Origin: an uncultured Clostridia bacterium
Lineage (GTDB): Bacteria; Bacillota; Clostridia; Monoglobales; Monoglobaceae
Assembly: GCA_910580105.1 (NCBI GenBank)
Contig: CAJTWN010000001.1
Coordinates: forward strand, 310,001 to 374,000
Length of the DNA: 64,000 nt
Reading direction: 5' to 3'
Each line of letters begins with the position of its first letter. The stretch's first letter is position 1. Below, in pieces: positions 24,917 through 33,777 of the stretch. The notes below the pieces were generated by a model. It saw only the letters and a list, made by a program, of their open reading frames with translations, did no database searches and was not told where the DNA came from. A program made the translations under genes and the position numbers.

Positions 24917-26083
24917 TTATAGTTCCCGTCCGCCATCACCAATATCAGAAATATAAAAGGATGCTTCATAACCCACACTGCGCTGATAATTATTTCCGAC
25001 TTCTTCAATAAATCGGTCGATACAATCTTCTCTAACCAAACTGACTGTACAGCCGCCAAATCCGGCGCCTGTCATTCGGGAACCCAAAACACCTTCAATT
25101 TTAAGTGCCTCATCAACCAAAATATTTAATTCTTCACAGGAAACTTCATAGAGGTCGCGCAAAGAAACATGAGAAGCTGTCATCAGTTCTCCAAATTCCT
25201 CCAAATGGTTGCCTTTTAATACTTCAACCGACCGTTTAACCCGCGCATCTTCTTCAATTATATGTTGTACACGCTTTTTAATCGTTTCATTTTCAATTAA
25301 ATGACCATTCTTTTCAAACATTTCAGTCGAAACATCTCCAAGACATGTAATATCAGGATATGCTGTCTTCAAAATTTCAAGCCCCTGTTCACATTCAGCC
25401 CTGCGTTCATTATATTTTGAATCTGCCAAAGAACGTTTTTTATTGGTATTGGATATAACCAATTTATAACCATCCAGCATAATTGGAACCAATTCATATT
25501 CCAATGTTTTACAATCAAGATAAATGGCATGATCTTTTTTCCCCATAGCAGAAGCAAACTGATCCATGATCCCGCAATTCACACCGATATAGTGATGTTC
25601 TGCCAATTGACTTATCTTCGCCATATCAATATGATTGATTTTTTGAATCCCCCCCAGGGCTGCCATCGCTATAGCAGATGAGACTTCAATGGCGGCAGAA
25701 GAAGATAAACCGCCTCCATGAGGTGTTGTATCATGGAAGAGCATATCTGCACCTACAACAGGATAACCGTGTTCTTTGAGTTCCTGAAATACACCAAACT
25801 GATAATTTCCCCAGCGCAGTTTTTTGTATGCGCCAAGATTTTCAATATTTCCCTCAACCATTTCTCCTAAATCAGTGGCCATCATCCGGATAACGCCATC
25901 ATCCCGTTTGCGGGCAATGATAGTGGTACACATGGAAAGGGCAGCAGGAAAAACACATCCCCCATTATAATCTGTATGTTCTCCTATCAAATTGACCCGT
26001 CCGGGCGCAGAAAATACCCGAATTTCCCCATCTGCATCTCCGAATTTATCCAAAAAAATTGACTTTAATTCCTTTGATTCCAT
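24917..26083 (-). CDS. galK: Galactokinase
   Basis: 388 residues from ATG 26083 (GAGG nine bases upstream); an ATG at 26098 overlapping galT is possible. GHMP kinase motifs: the signature FSAPGRVNLIGEHTDYNGG (about 26-44), PHGGGLSSSAA (ATP loop) and GSRMTGAGFGGCTVSL. It phosphorylates galactose to galactose-1-phosphate, the substrate of the adjacent GalT. It lies downstream of galT in the same operon; galE and galM are not nearby. Confidence 0.96.
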   Translation of the reverse strand: MESKELKSIFLDKFGDADGEIRVFSAPGRVNLIGEHTDYNGGCVFPAALSMCTTIIARKRDDGVIRMMATDLGEMVEGNIENLGAYKKLRWGNYQFGVFQELKEHGYPVVGADMLFHDTTPHGGGLSSSAAIEVSSAIAMAALGGIQKINHIDMAKISQLAEHHYIGVNCGIMDQFASAMGKKDHAIYLDCKTLEYELVPIMLDGYKLVISNTNKKRSLADSKYNERRAECEQGLEILKTAYPDITCLGDVSTEMFEKNGHLIENETIKKRVQHIIEEDARVKRSVEVLKGNHLEEFGELMTASHVSLRDLYEVSCEELNILVDEALKIEGVLGSRMTGAGFGGCTVSLVREDCIDRFIEEVGNNYQRSVGYEASFYISDIGDGGREL

Positions 26084-26087
26084 CGTT

Positions 26088-27071
26088 TCAGTCCTCATTC
26101 TTTCTTTTATTCATAAATCTCTGATGTGCTTCCCGAAGTTCGGCAGCTTTTTCTTCCGGAGCGGTTGGATTACAAGCCGCCCAGGCACCGGTTTCGCTTG
26201 AAGCATTGAATTTTTGCTTTTCAGCAGATCGCATCGGCGGATAAAATTCAATGTGAAAATGAAAACTTTCACTAAAATCTCCGCTGTTCACGGGATCCTG
26301 GTGCATACACATCATATAGGGAAATGTATAGCCGAACAAACTATCCAAAGTTCCGGCTGTTTCTTTAAGGATTTGTGCCAAATTGAATTTTTGCTGTTTT
26401 GAAAATTGGCTTAAATTCTGTATATGGCTTTTTGCCGCAATATATACACCATAAGGATAATCACTGAAAAAGGGAAGAAAGGTCACAAAATCATCATTTT
26501 CAATAATAATACGTTCCTTTGCTTTTAATTCATCCTGTACCATATCACAAATCAAACAGCGGTGTTTCTCCTCAAAGTATTCCGTGCAGGAAGCAAGCTC
26601 CAATTCCAGCTTTTTGGGGATAAAACTATATCCATAAATTTGTCCGTGAGGATGCGGCATGGTTACACCAACGACATCTCCCCGATTTTCAAAAATAAAT
26701 ATGTATTTTATTCTTTCATCTTTTTTAAGCTCTTCAAACCGTTCCGTCCAGAGTTCTACCAATTCTTCAATATGAGAAACAGGAAGTTCAGGAAGGGTGA
26801 CCGTGTGGTCAGGGGAATATAATATGACTTCGCATTTTCCATAGGCTTCTTTCGTATGGTAAAAATCAGTCGCCACTGCATCCGGTTCAGGCGGAGCCTG
26901 AGACAATGCAGGAAAGTCATTGTCATATTCAAAAACCGTAAAATGCTCCGGCACTTTACCGGAACCGGGACAAAAAGGACACCAATCCTTCGGCATCTGC
27001 GGCCGGTTTTGCCGATGTGAAGCTATCATTACCCAATCTTTTAACAACGGGTTATATCGTAATTCCGCCAT
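26088..27071 (-). CDS. galT: Galactose-1-phosphate uridylyltransferase
   Basis: 327 residues from ATG 27071, with AGGAG eight bases upstream; the in-frame ATG at 27077 is too close to that site. It exchanges UMP between UDP-glucose and galactose-1-phosphate. The HIT-type active site MPHPHGQIYG holds the nucleophilic His, and CPFCPGSG gives a zinc site in the N-terminus. This is the HIT-fold GalT class, not the galT2 class often found in Firmicutes. Confidence 0.95.
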   Translation of the reverse strand: MAELRYNPLLKDWVMIASHRQNRPQMPKDWCPFCPGSGKVPEHFTVFEYDNDFPALSQAPPEPDAVATDFYHTKEAYGKCEVILYSPDHTVTLPELPVSHIEELVELWTERFEELKKDERIKYIFIFENRGDVVGVTMPHPHGQIYGYSFIPKKLELELASCTEYFEEKHRCLICDMVQDELKAKERIIIENDDFVTFLPFFSDYPYGVYIAAKSHIQNLSQFSKQQKFNLAQILKETAGTLDSLFGYTFPYMMCMHQDPVNSGDFSESFHFHIEFYPPMRSAEKQKFNASSETGAWAACNPTAPEEKAAELREAHQRFMNKRKNED

Positions 27072-27108
27072 GTTCATATCTCCTATTCTAATTCATCTAT
27101 AACTTGAG

Positions 27109-27135
27109 TTTATACCACTCTTTTACGTCCGTCAA
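27109..27135 (-). promoter_or_regulatory. Possible promoter of galTK
   Basis: Minus strand TTGACG (27135-27130), 15-base spacer, TATAAA (27114-27109). The spacer is short. Confidence 0.45.
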
Positions 27136-27194
27136 TAGCAAATAATTGATTTTTTTATTCCAAAATTCCACCCTTATCCTCCAAAGATCTTCCA

Positions 27195-27223
27195 TTGCGA
27201 AAAAATAAAACTTATGCTATAAT
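27195..27223 (+). promoter_or_regulatory. Promoter of the subtilisin-like protease gene
   Basis: TTGCGA (27195-27200), 17-base spacer, TATAAT (27218-27223) with an extended TG. Confidence 0.75.
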
Positions 27224-27256
27224 AAAAATAGTAAATCGAATAAACAGGTGATAACA

Positions 27257-28687
27257 ATGAAAAATTTTTTAAAAATCCTCTTGCGTCTCTGTATTGGCCT
27301 GCTGATTTTCACAACGTCCGTTTGGTCTGAAAATACAACAGAAAACGAAAGTGGATATATTGTAAAACTAAAAGAAAATACTGTATTCCTGGCATCCGAA
27401 ACGGACCTGACGCCTGTCATCCCACAGGAAGGTATCTATAAAACAGATGAAAAAACAGCCGCAGAATTACAGGCAGCCGGCAGGATTGAATATATGGAAC
27501 CTGATCACCTTGTCTACCTGGCAGATGATATTCCGGCGCCCAATGACCCTTTCTATCCGCAGCAGTGGAATCTTCCTATGATAGGATTTCCGCTTATGTG
27601 GAATAACGGCCTTGATGCAAGGGAAGTTCGTATCGGTATTATTGACTCCGGCATTTCTACTGAACATGAAGAACTGATGGGACGAGTTGTCGGTGGTTAT
27701 AATTTCATTGACAACAATGAGGATTATAACGACAATCAAAAGCACGGCAGTTTTATTGCAGGTATTATCGGTGCTGCCACAAATAATGACAAAGGTATTA
27801 CTGGCGGAAGTAATTCCAAACTTTATGCCCTGAAAGTTTTTGACGGTGACACAACTTATGTATCCACCATTGTTAAAGCGATTGATCTTGCTGTAAATAC
27901 ATACCATTGTCATATCATCAACTTAAGTTTCACAACACCTGATCTTTCCAAGACATTGGAAAAATCGATCCAGAATGCAGTAAAAAAGGGCGTCTTTGTC
28001 ATTGCTGCCGTTGGAAACGAAGGAAATGAACAGTTAAACTATCCGGCCGCCTTTGATGGTGTTTTTGGGGTCGGTTCTATTGATAAAAATAAACAGCACT
28101 CATATTTTTCAAATAAAAATCAGTCCGTAGATGTAGTCGTTCCCGGCGAAGGTATTACCAGTGTATATATTCCCGGCAATCCTGAAAACGGATACGGAAC
28201 CGGTTCAGGAACTTCTTATGCGGCGCCGCACATGACCTTGATTGCCGCATATCTCAAAAGTATTGACCCTACACTTACCATCAATGAATTGGAACAACTG
28301 ATTAAAAATTATGCAGAAGATTTGGGAGAACCGGGATATGATCCGGTTTTTGGCTGGGGATTGGCCAGCTTAACTGCATTTTATCAAAAATGCGGCAGTC
28401 TGGACATTGCAGCCACCGGTTCAAATGAATTTGAAACATCCTTTTTTAACTATACCAATCAAAAAATAGAAGCTGTCCACATATGGGCGCTATATGATTC
28501 GAACACCGGTCTGCTGCTGGATACACAAACAGAAGACTATTCATTACCGGCAAATGACATAACTACACTCCGGCATACATTTACAACACTGCCTGATACT
28601 TCTTATGAAATTAAATCCATTTGGATTAATTCTTTCTCAGCTCTGTCCCCTCTTTCTGATGTAAAAATCTATACTTCTAAAGAATAA
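27257..28687 (+). CDS. Secreted subtilisin-like serine protease (S8)
   Basis: 476 residues from ATG 27257; AGGTGA overlaps an unlikely GTG start at 27248. Signal peptide (1-25), then an inhibitor I9-like propeptide (about 30-92). The catalytic domain has Asp in IGIIDSGIS, His in KHGSFIAGIIG, oxyanion Asn in AAVGNEGN and Ser in GTGSGTSYAAPHM. A C-terminal region of about 95 residues is probably a beta domain. Exported and probably self-processed. The His motif HGS in place of HGT is mildly unusual. Confidence 0.93.
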   Translation: MKNFLKILLRLCIGLLIFTTSVWSENTTENESGYIVKLKENTVFLASETDLTPVIPQEGIYKTDEKTAAELQAAGRIEYMEPDHLVYLADDIPAPNDPFYPQQWNLPMIGFPLMWNNGLDAREVRIGIIDSGISTEHEELMGRVVGGYNFIDNNEDYNDNQKHGSFIAGIIGAATNNDKGITGGSNSKLYALKVFDGDTTYVSTIVKAIDLAVNTYHCHIINLSFTTPDLSKTLEKSIQNAVKKGVFVIAAVGNEGNEQLNYPAAFDGVFGVGSIDKNKQHSYFSNKNQSVDVVVPGEGITSVYIPGNPENGYGTGSGTSYAAPHMTLIAAYLKSIDPTLTINELEQLIKNYAEDLGEPGYDPVFGWGLASLTAFYQKCGSLDIAATGSNEFETSFFNYTNQKIEAVHIWALYDSNTGLLLDTQTEDYSLPANDITTLRHTFTTLPDTSYEIKSIWINSFSALSPLSDVKIYTSKE

Positions 28688-28694
28688 AATACAA

Positions 28695-28729
28695 GCCGCC
28701 TTGATATTCTATATTGAGGTGGTCTTTTT
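28695..28729 (+). terminator. Hairpin: terminator of the protease gene that carries the deacetylase ribosome binding site
   Basis: A 13-bp stem (28695-28707 with 28711-28723) with four G-U pairs, loop TCT, then CTTTTTG. The 3' arm contains GAGGTG (28716-28721), and the TTG start at 28728 lies in the T tract, exactly as at 827-863. The G-U pairs keep the fold only in the plus-strand RNA. Confidence 0.65.
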
Positions 28730-29597
28730 GTATATCATCAAATTTAAAACTTTAATTCTTTATACCTGTATTTTGTGCATATTTATTGGGATGCTTGCCT
28801 TTCTCTCGATTGATCGGGCAGCAGCCGACGAAACAGAACTGGCAGAAAACCAACGTGCAGTTCCGATTATCATGTATCATAGCATTACAACACCACAAAA
28901 AAAGACAAGCAAATATGTTATCTCTTCTCAACAATTTGAGGAAGATTTAAAATATATAAAAGCAGAAGGCTACACAACCATCACCATGCAGCAGCTTATT
29001 GATTTTGTACACGATGAGGCAGATCTGCCCGAAAAGCCAATTCTGCTCTCCTTCGATGATGGTTATTACAACAACTATTGCTATGCCTATCCCCTGCTGC
29101 AAAAGTACCAGATGTCCGCTGTTATTTCAATTATCGGAAAATATACGGATCTTTACAGTGAAAACGAAGAATATAATCCAAATTATTCCCATATTACATG
29201 GGATAACATCCGGGAAATGGAAGCTTCCGGACTGGTAGAAATACAAAACCACAGCTACAATATGCATACAAATACCGAAGGCCGGAACGGCACAAAGAAG
29301 AAGAAGGGAGAGAGCAGAGAGGTCTACCGTTCAACCCTGGAAGGAGATTTGATGAAACTGCAGGAACGTTTAGCGAAAGAAACCGGAAAGGTTGCCACAA
29401 CATTTACATATCCCTTTGGCGGTGTCAGCAGTGAATCATATGAGATTATTAAAAATATGGGCTTTGAAGCAAGTCTTTCTTGTGAAGAAAAGATGAATTA
29501 CATAACAAAAGGAGATACCGAAGGCCTATATATGTTGAACCGTTATCTTCGTACCAACAAACGTTCTGTTTCGGATATTTTACGGAAACAAAAATAA
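28728..29597 (+). CDS. Membrane-anchored polysaccharide deacetylase
   Basis: 289 residues from TTG 28728, six bases after GAGGTG; the open frame to 28701 has no site. An N-terminal anchor (about 5-28) is followed by a NodB-type domain: the metal and catalytic Asp pair in LLSFDDGYYNN, the His motif IQNHSYNMH (H-x3-H-like) and FTYPFGG. It probably removes acetyl groups from peptidoglycan or another cell-surface glycan. Its position after a secreted protease suggests a shared wall-related setting; the substrate is not certain. Confidence 0.9.
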   Translation: MYIIKFKTLILYTCILCIFIGMLAFLSIDRAAADETELAENQRAVPIIMYHSITTPQKKTSKYVISSQQFEEDLKYIKAEGYTTITMQQLIDFVHDEADLPEKPILLSFDDGYYNNYCYAYPLLQKYQMSAVISIIGKYTDLYSENEEYNPNYSHITWDNIREMEASGLVEIQNHSYNMHTNTEGRNGTKKKKGESREVYRSTLEGDLMKLQERLAKETGKVATTFTYPFGGVSSESYEIIKNMGFEASLSCEEKMNYITKGDTEGLYMLNRYLRTNKRSVSDILRKQK

Positions 29598-29625
29598 GGA
29601 CGCCTCTCTGCGTCCTTATTTTTTA
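29593..29625 (+). terminator. Terminator of the deacetylase gene
   Basis: A perfect 11-bp stem (29593-29603 with 29610-29620), loop CTCTCT, followed by a run of T. The deacetylase stop codon is inside the 5' arm. Confidence 0.92.
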
Positions 29626-29647
29626 CATTTTATCAGCATAAATTGTA

Positions 29648-30574
29648 CTATAAATTTATATCATCAATGTTATACGGCGTTGTTTGATAAACAAAATAAT
29701 TCAACCAATTAGAGTATAGCAAATTCGCATGGGAACGCCATTTCACAAATGGCACTTGCTCCGGGTCATTCTGAGGGAAATAATTTTGGGGAATCTGAAT
29801 TTCCATTCCTTTTTTCACATCCCGGAAATATTCCTCTGCAAGGGTCATTTGATCATACTCCGGATGACCGGATATGAAAAATTGCCGCTCGCTTTTTGCG
29901 GTAACAATATATACACCCGCTTCCCTTGACTTTGCGAGGATTTCCAATTCAGGAACTTTAAGAATATCTTCCTCAAGAAAAGACGTATGCCTTGAATGCG
30001 GAGCATAAAAAAAGTCATCAAACCCACGCAGCAGAATTTTATGTTTCTTTTCCGGTACCACTTCATGTTCAAAGACTCCGAAGACTTTTTGGTCTGTTGG
30101 ATATTTTTTGATCCCATAATGATAATAAAGCGCAGCCTGTGCGCCCCAGCATATATGAAAAGTTGAGGTCACATGACTTTTCGACCATTCCATCACTTCA
30201 CAAAGCTCATTCCAATAGTCAACTTCTTCAAAAGCAAGGGTTTCAACCGGTGCACCGGTAATAATCATCCCGTCAAATTTCATTTTTTTATAATCATCGA
30301 ATGTTCCATAAAATGTTTCCAAATGGCTTTTCGATGTATTTTTTGATTCATGAGACCGCATGTGCATAAACTGCACATCAATCTGCAGCGGCGTATTTCC
30401 AAGCACTCGCAAAAACTGTGTTTCCGTTACAATTTTGGTGGGCATGAGATTTAGAATCAGGATTTTCAGCGGACGGATATCCTGTGTCATTGCTCTTTTC
30501 TCAGTAATGACAAAAATATTTTCACCGTTCAGTGTTTCAATTGCAGGGAGATTGTCAAGTACTTTAATCGGCAT
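29648..30574 (-). CDS. metA: Homoserine O-acetyltransferase (MetA type)
   Basis: 308 residues from ATG 30574, with AAGGAGT upstream; the frame is open further but without a site. Motifs: the catalytic Cys in HICWGAQAALYY, the GHPEYD His near residue 235 and FFYAPHSRHT. MetA enzymes with Gly at the E. coli position 111 use succinyl-CoA, and those with Glu use acetyl-CoA. The segment here is TGAPVETLAFEEVDYW with Glu, so acetyl-CoA is predicted. It activates homoserine for methionine synthesis. No SAM riboswitch is visible upstream. Confidence 0.93.
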   Translation of the reverse strand: MPIKVLDNLPAIETLNGENIFVITEKRAMTQDIRPLKILILNLMPTKIVTETQFLRVLGNTPLQIDVQFMHMRSHESKNTSKSHLETFYGTFDDYKKMKFDGMIITGAPVETLAFEEVDYWNELCEVMEWSKSHVTSTFHICWGAQAALYYHYGIKKYPTDQKVFGVFEHEVVPEKKHKILLRGFDDFFYAPHSRHTSFLEEDILKVPELEILAKSREAGVYIVTAKSERQFFISGHPEYDQMTLAEEYFRDVKKGMEIQIPQNYFPQNDPEQVPFVKWRSHANLLYSNWLNYFVYQTTPYNIDDINL

Positions 30575-30605
30575 TATACATCCACTCCTTCTTGATGATT
30601 TTTTC

Positions 30606-30634
30606 ATTATAACACACCAAAATTGTTTAGTAAA
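30606..30634 (-). promoter_or_regulatory. Promoter of metA
   Basis: Minus strand TTTACT (30634-30629), 17-base spacer, TATAAT (30611-30606) with an extended TG. The 5' leader is only about 25 bases. Confidence 0.75.
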
Positions 30635-30691
30635 GAAAAATTTGTACATACTAAGAATAACAAACGATTATTATAAAAATGGAGAAAAGAT

Positions 30692-31423
30692 ATGGAAGAA
30701 AAGAATGAACTTCAAAATGAAGAATTTGATAAAAGCTCGGAAAATCAAGGGAACACAACCGAAGAAAATGGCGATCAGATTAAAGAAATGTCAAGTGTTG
30801 ACATTGGCAACAGACGCGGAAAAATACATTGTTTAAGCATCATTGGTGAAATTGAAGGCCACACCATTCTGCCGCCCCAGAGCAAGACAACAAAATATGA
30901 ACATGTCATCCCGCATTTGTTGAAAGTAGAAGAAGACGAAACAATTGACGGTTTACTGATCCTGCTCAACACCGTCGGCGGCGATGTCGAAGCCGGCCTT
31001 GCCATTGCCGAAATGATCTCGAGTATGAAAAAGCCGACAGTATCCATAGTCCTTGGCGGCGGCCACAGCATTGGGGTACCTTTGGCAGTGGCCTCTAAAT
31101 ATTCAATGATTGTCCCGTCTGCCACAATGACCATCCATCCCATCCGGACAACCGGAATGGTTATTGGCGTTCCGCAGAGTTTTCAGTATTTCAACAAAGT
31201 CCAGGAGCGGTTAATTTCCTTTGTGGTAAAAAATTCGAATATAAAAGAAAAAAGGTTAAAAGAACTTATGATGGAAACTTCCAAAATTCCAAACGACATG
31301 GGAACCATACTCTTTGGAGAAGAAGCGGTTGAATGCGGCCTGATTGATAAGGTTGGCGGAATTTCTGACGCGATAGAAAAAATATATAAGCTTGCTAAAA
31401 CCAAAAAATCACAAAAAAAATAA
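30692..31423 (+). CDS. ClpP-like serine protease (TepA/YmfB family)
   Basis: 243 residues. A charged N-terminal extension (1-45) precedes a ClpP-type fold: LNTVGGDVEAGLAIAEMI, the nucleophile Ser in GGGHSIGVPLAVAS, the His in TMTIHPIR, and a late Asp. It resembles the YmfB/TepA proteins of Bacillus, which are ClpP paralogues linked to sporulation and export. Unlike ClpP, the family has no known Clp ATPase partner. The start has GGAGAAAAG nearby. Confidence 0.87.
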   Translation: MEEKNELQNEEFDKSSENQGNTTEENGDQIKEMSSVDIGNRRGKIHCLSIIGEIEGHTILPPQSKTTKYEHVIPHLLKVEEDETIDGLLILLNTVGGDVEAGLAIAEMISSMKKPTVSIVLGGGHSIGVPLAVASKYSMIVPSATMTIHPIRTTGMVIGVPQSFQYFNKVQERLISFVVKNSNIKEKRLKELMMETSKIPNDMGTILFGEEAVECGLIDKVGGISDAIEKIYKLAKTKKSQKK

Positions 31424-31442
31424 AAAATATCTCTAATTTCTA

Positions 31443-31471
31443 TTGACATATATTATAAAAATCTGTATAAT
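31443..31471 (+). promoter_or_regulatory. Consensus sigma-A promoter of rpsU
   Basis: TTGACA (31443-31448), 17-base spacer, TATAAT (31466-31471): both boxes perfect, as expected for a ribosomal protein gene. Confidence 0.93.
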
Positions 31472-31538
31472 TATCCGAGTAGAAAATTTTTACCTTGACA
31501 TCTTAGTGTTTACCATACTTGGAGGGAGGGTAGTACCA

Positions 31539-31715
31539 ATGGCTGAAATTAGAGTAAAAGACAATGAATCATTAGATAGCGCACTTCGTCGTTTTAAACG
31601 TTCCTGTGCAAAGGCAGGCGTTTTGTCTGAGGTTAGAAAAAGAGAGCATTATGAAAAGCCCAGTGTAAAACGAAAGAAGAAGTCCGAAGCGGCAAGAAAG
31701 CGCAAATATAAATAA
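31539..31715 (+). CDS. rpsU: 30S ribosomal protein S21
   Basis: 58 residues from ATG 31539, preceded by GGAGGGAGG. The N-terminus (AEIRVKDNESLDSALRRFK) and the basic C-terminal tail rich in Lys and Arg are those of bS21. It binds the small subunit near the anti-Shine-Dalgarno. A terminator follows. Confidence 0.98.
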   Translation: MAEIRVKDNESLDSALRRFKRSCAKAGVLSEVRKREHYEKPSVKRKKKSEAARKRKYK

Positions 31716-31724
31716 CGATGTTTT

Positions 31725-31755
31725 GGCGGGGTTTATTCCCCGCCTTTGTTTTTTT
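31725..31755 (+). terminator. Terminator after rpsU
   Basis: A GC-rich 7-bp stem GGCGGGG/CCCCGCC (31725-31731 with 31738-31744), then TTTGTTTTTTT. Partial read-through to the next gene, 16 bases on, is likely. Confidence 0.9.
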
Positions 31756-31770
31756 GAAGGAGGAAGATAT

Positions 31771-32625
31771 ATGACCGCAAAATTTGGCCCTGCGGGAAAT
31801 TGTGAAGATTTTTGGAATTCCGGCCATAAATCTTCTCTTGAAATACCAAAGTGGATTCACGAGAACCATCTTGACCACTATGAATATCAATGCGGACACG
31901 GCGTCCGTATTTCCAAGGATGCCGCCGTCCTTCTCGGCGAAAATGCACAAAAATATCAAATTTCCCTTTCTGTACATGCCCCCTATTATATCAGCCTCTC
32001 TTCGGTCGAAGAAGAAAAACGTCTGCGCAGCATAGACTATATTTTGCAAACACTGGAAGCTGCCAAAAATATGGGAGCAAAACGAATTGTTGTACATTCC
32101 GGTTCCTGCGGTAAAATTACCCGGAAAGAAGCGCTTGCACTTGCAAAAAATACGCTGTCTAAAGCCATCCGGGCCGCAGATGAATCAGGATATACCGATA
32201 TTGCAATTTGTCCGGAAACCATGGGAAAAATCAATCAGCTGGGGACGCTTGAAGAAGTAATGAAGCTTTGCCAGCTGGATGAGCGTTTGATTCCAACCAT
32301 TGACTTTGGACATCTCAATGCAAGAACTTTAGGAAGTTTGAAATCAAAAGAAGATTTTACACACATTTTTGATACCATTGAAAACATGCTGGGAAAAGAA
32401 CGTGCTGCATCTTTTCATGCACACTACAGCAGAATTGAATATACAAACAGCGGTGAAAAAAAACACCATATCTTTGAAGAGACACAATACGGCCCTGACT
32501 TTGACCCAATTGCGCAAATCACTGCCGAGAGACATCTCTCGCCGACCTTCATCTGTGAATCTGCCGGAACCCAAACCCGGGATGCGGCCATCATGAAAAA
32601 AATTTATCAGGAAAAGCTGGTGTAA
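31771..32625 (+). CDS. Endonuclease IV-like TIM-barrel protein
   Basis: 284 residues from ATG 31771, with GAAGGAGG upstream. Xylose-isomerase-like barrel of the AP endonuclease 2 (Nfo) family: LSVHAPYYISL, RIVVHSGSC, ICPETMGKINQLGT, TIDFGHLNAR and SFHAHYSRIEY. The metal-binding His, Glu and Asp positions of endonuclease IV are recognisable. It probably cleaves DNA at abasic sites; a diverged sugar-related role is possible because the family is broad. Confidence 0.82.
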   Translation: MTAKFGPAGNCEDFWNSGHKSSLEIPKWIHENHLDHYEYQCGHGVRISKDAAVLLGENAQKYQISLSVHAPYYISLSSVEEEKRLRSIDYILQTLEAAKNMGAKRIVVHSGSCGKITRKEALALAKNTLSKAIRAADESGYTDIAICPETMGKINQLGTLEEVMKLCQLDERLIPTIDFGHLNARTLGSLKSKEDFTHIFDTIENMLGKERAASFHAHYSRIEYTNSGEKKHHIFEETQYGPDFDPIAQITAERHLSPTFICESAGTQTRDAAIMKKIYQEKLV

Positions 32626-32629
32626 AATT

Positions 32630-33688
32630 ATGTACCAAAAACTTGACACTCTGTTTAAAGACGGGGATACTATTTTTCTCACATCTCCCCATAATCTGCG
32701 CTATTTCACCGGATTTCGGGGTGGAGAAGGCTGTGCAATTATATTCCCCAACGTCCGATACCTTTTGGTTGACAGCCGGTATACCGTGGCAGCAAAAGAG
32801 GAAGCAACGGATTATACTGTAATAACCTATGGTGCAAAAAGCCTGCAATCCCTCTGCCTCGAAATATTTGCAAGCCACGGTACAAAAAAATGTATATTTG
32901 AAGATAATACCATGTCTTATGCAGAATATATAAAAATTTCAAGTTGGTTTCCAACACTGAAATGGACCGGAAAATCAGATGAAATAGAAAAGCTTCGGAT
33001 GATAAAAACAGAGGACGAACTCGCTCTTATTCGAAAAGCGGAACAAATTGGCGATTTGGCTTTTTCCCATATTTTGAATTATTTAAAACCCGGAATCTCA
33101 GAAATGGATATAGCAGCAGAGATTGAATATGCTATGCGAAAAAATGGTGCATCAAAAACTTCATTTGATACCATTGCCGTTTCCGGAGAAAAAACAAGCA
33201 TGCCCCATGGTATACCGGGACAGAAAAAGCTGATGCCCGGTGATCTTCTGACCATGGACTTTGGCTGTATATATGAAGGTTATTGTTCAGATATGACCAG
33301 AACGGTGGGTATTTCCCATCTGGGCAGGAAGGAAAAGGAAATATATGCAGTTGTAAAAAAAGCACAAGAGGCTGGACTTTTTGCAATTCGCAGTGGGATC
33401 AGCGGAAAGGAAGCAGATACAGCTGCTCGGAAAGTAATTCAGGAGGCAGGCTTCGGAGAATATTTTGGCCATTCGCTGGGACACGGTGTTGGATTATTGA
33501 TTCACGAACTTCCCAATCTTTCTCCCGGCAGCAATATTATGTTAGAAGAAAATATGGTAGTTTCCTGTGAACCGGGGATTTATATTGAAGGCATTGGCGG
33601 TGTACGGATTGAAGATCTTGTATGTGTAAAAAAAGATGGGATAGAAAACTTTACCCATTCACCAAAAGATCTTATCATCATTGAATAA
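32630..33688 (+). CDS. M24-family Xaa-Pro peptidase
   Basis: 352 residues. A creatinase-like N-terminal domain (about 1-125) precedes the pita-bread domain (130-350). The dinuclear metal ligands are visible: Asp in TMDFGCIYEG and YCSDMTRT, His in GHSLGHGVGLLIHE, Glu in SCEPGIYIEG and Glu in GGVRIEDL. It would cleave X-Pro bonds in peptides. It is four bases after the endonuclease gene and just before efp, as in many Firmicutes. Confidence 0.93.
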   Translation: MYQKLDTLFKDGDTIFLTSPHNLRYFTGFRGGEGCAIIFPNVRYLLVDSRYTVAAKEEATDYTVITYGAKSLQSLCLEIFASHGTKKCIFEDNTMSYAEYIKISSWFPTLKWTGKSDEIEKLRMIKTEDELALIRKAEQIGDLAFSHILNYLKPGISEMDIAAEIEYAMRKNGASKTSFDTIAVSGEKTSMPHGIPGQKKLMPGDLLTMDFGCIYEGYCSDMTRTVGISHLGRKEKEIYAVVKKAQEAGLFAIRSGISGKEADTAARKVIQEAGFGEYFGHSLGHGVGLLIHELPNLSPGSNIMLEENMVVSCEPGIYIEGIGGVRIEDLVCVKKDGIENFTHSPKDLIIIE

Positions 33689-33706
33689 AAGACAAAAAAT
33701 TTTATC

Positions 33707-33735
33707 TTGATTTTTTTATCTATATAGTATACAAT
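33707..33735 (+). promoter_or_regulatory. Promoter of efp
   Basis: TTGATT (33707-33712), 17-base spacer, TACAAT (33730-33735). This lets efp be transcribed separately from the M24 gene. Confidence 0.75.
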
Positions 33736-33777
33736 AAGATTACAAAATATTTGAAGCCAGAAGAGGAGGTTGCACCA

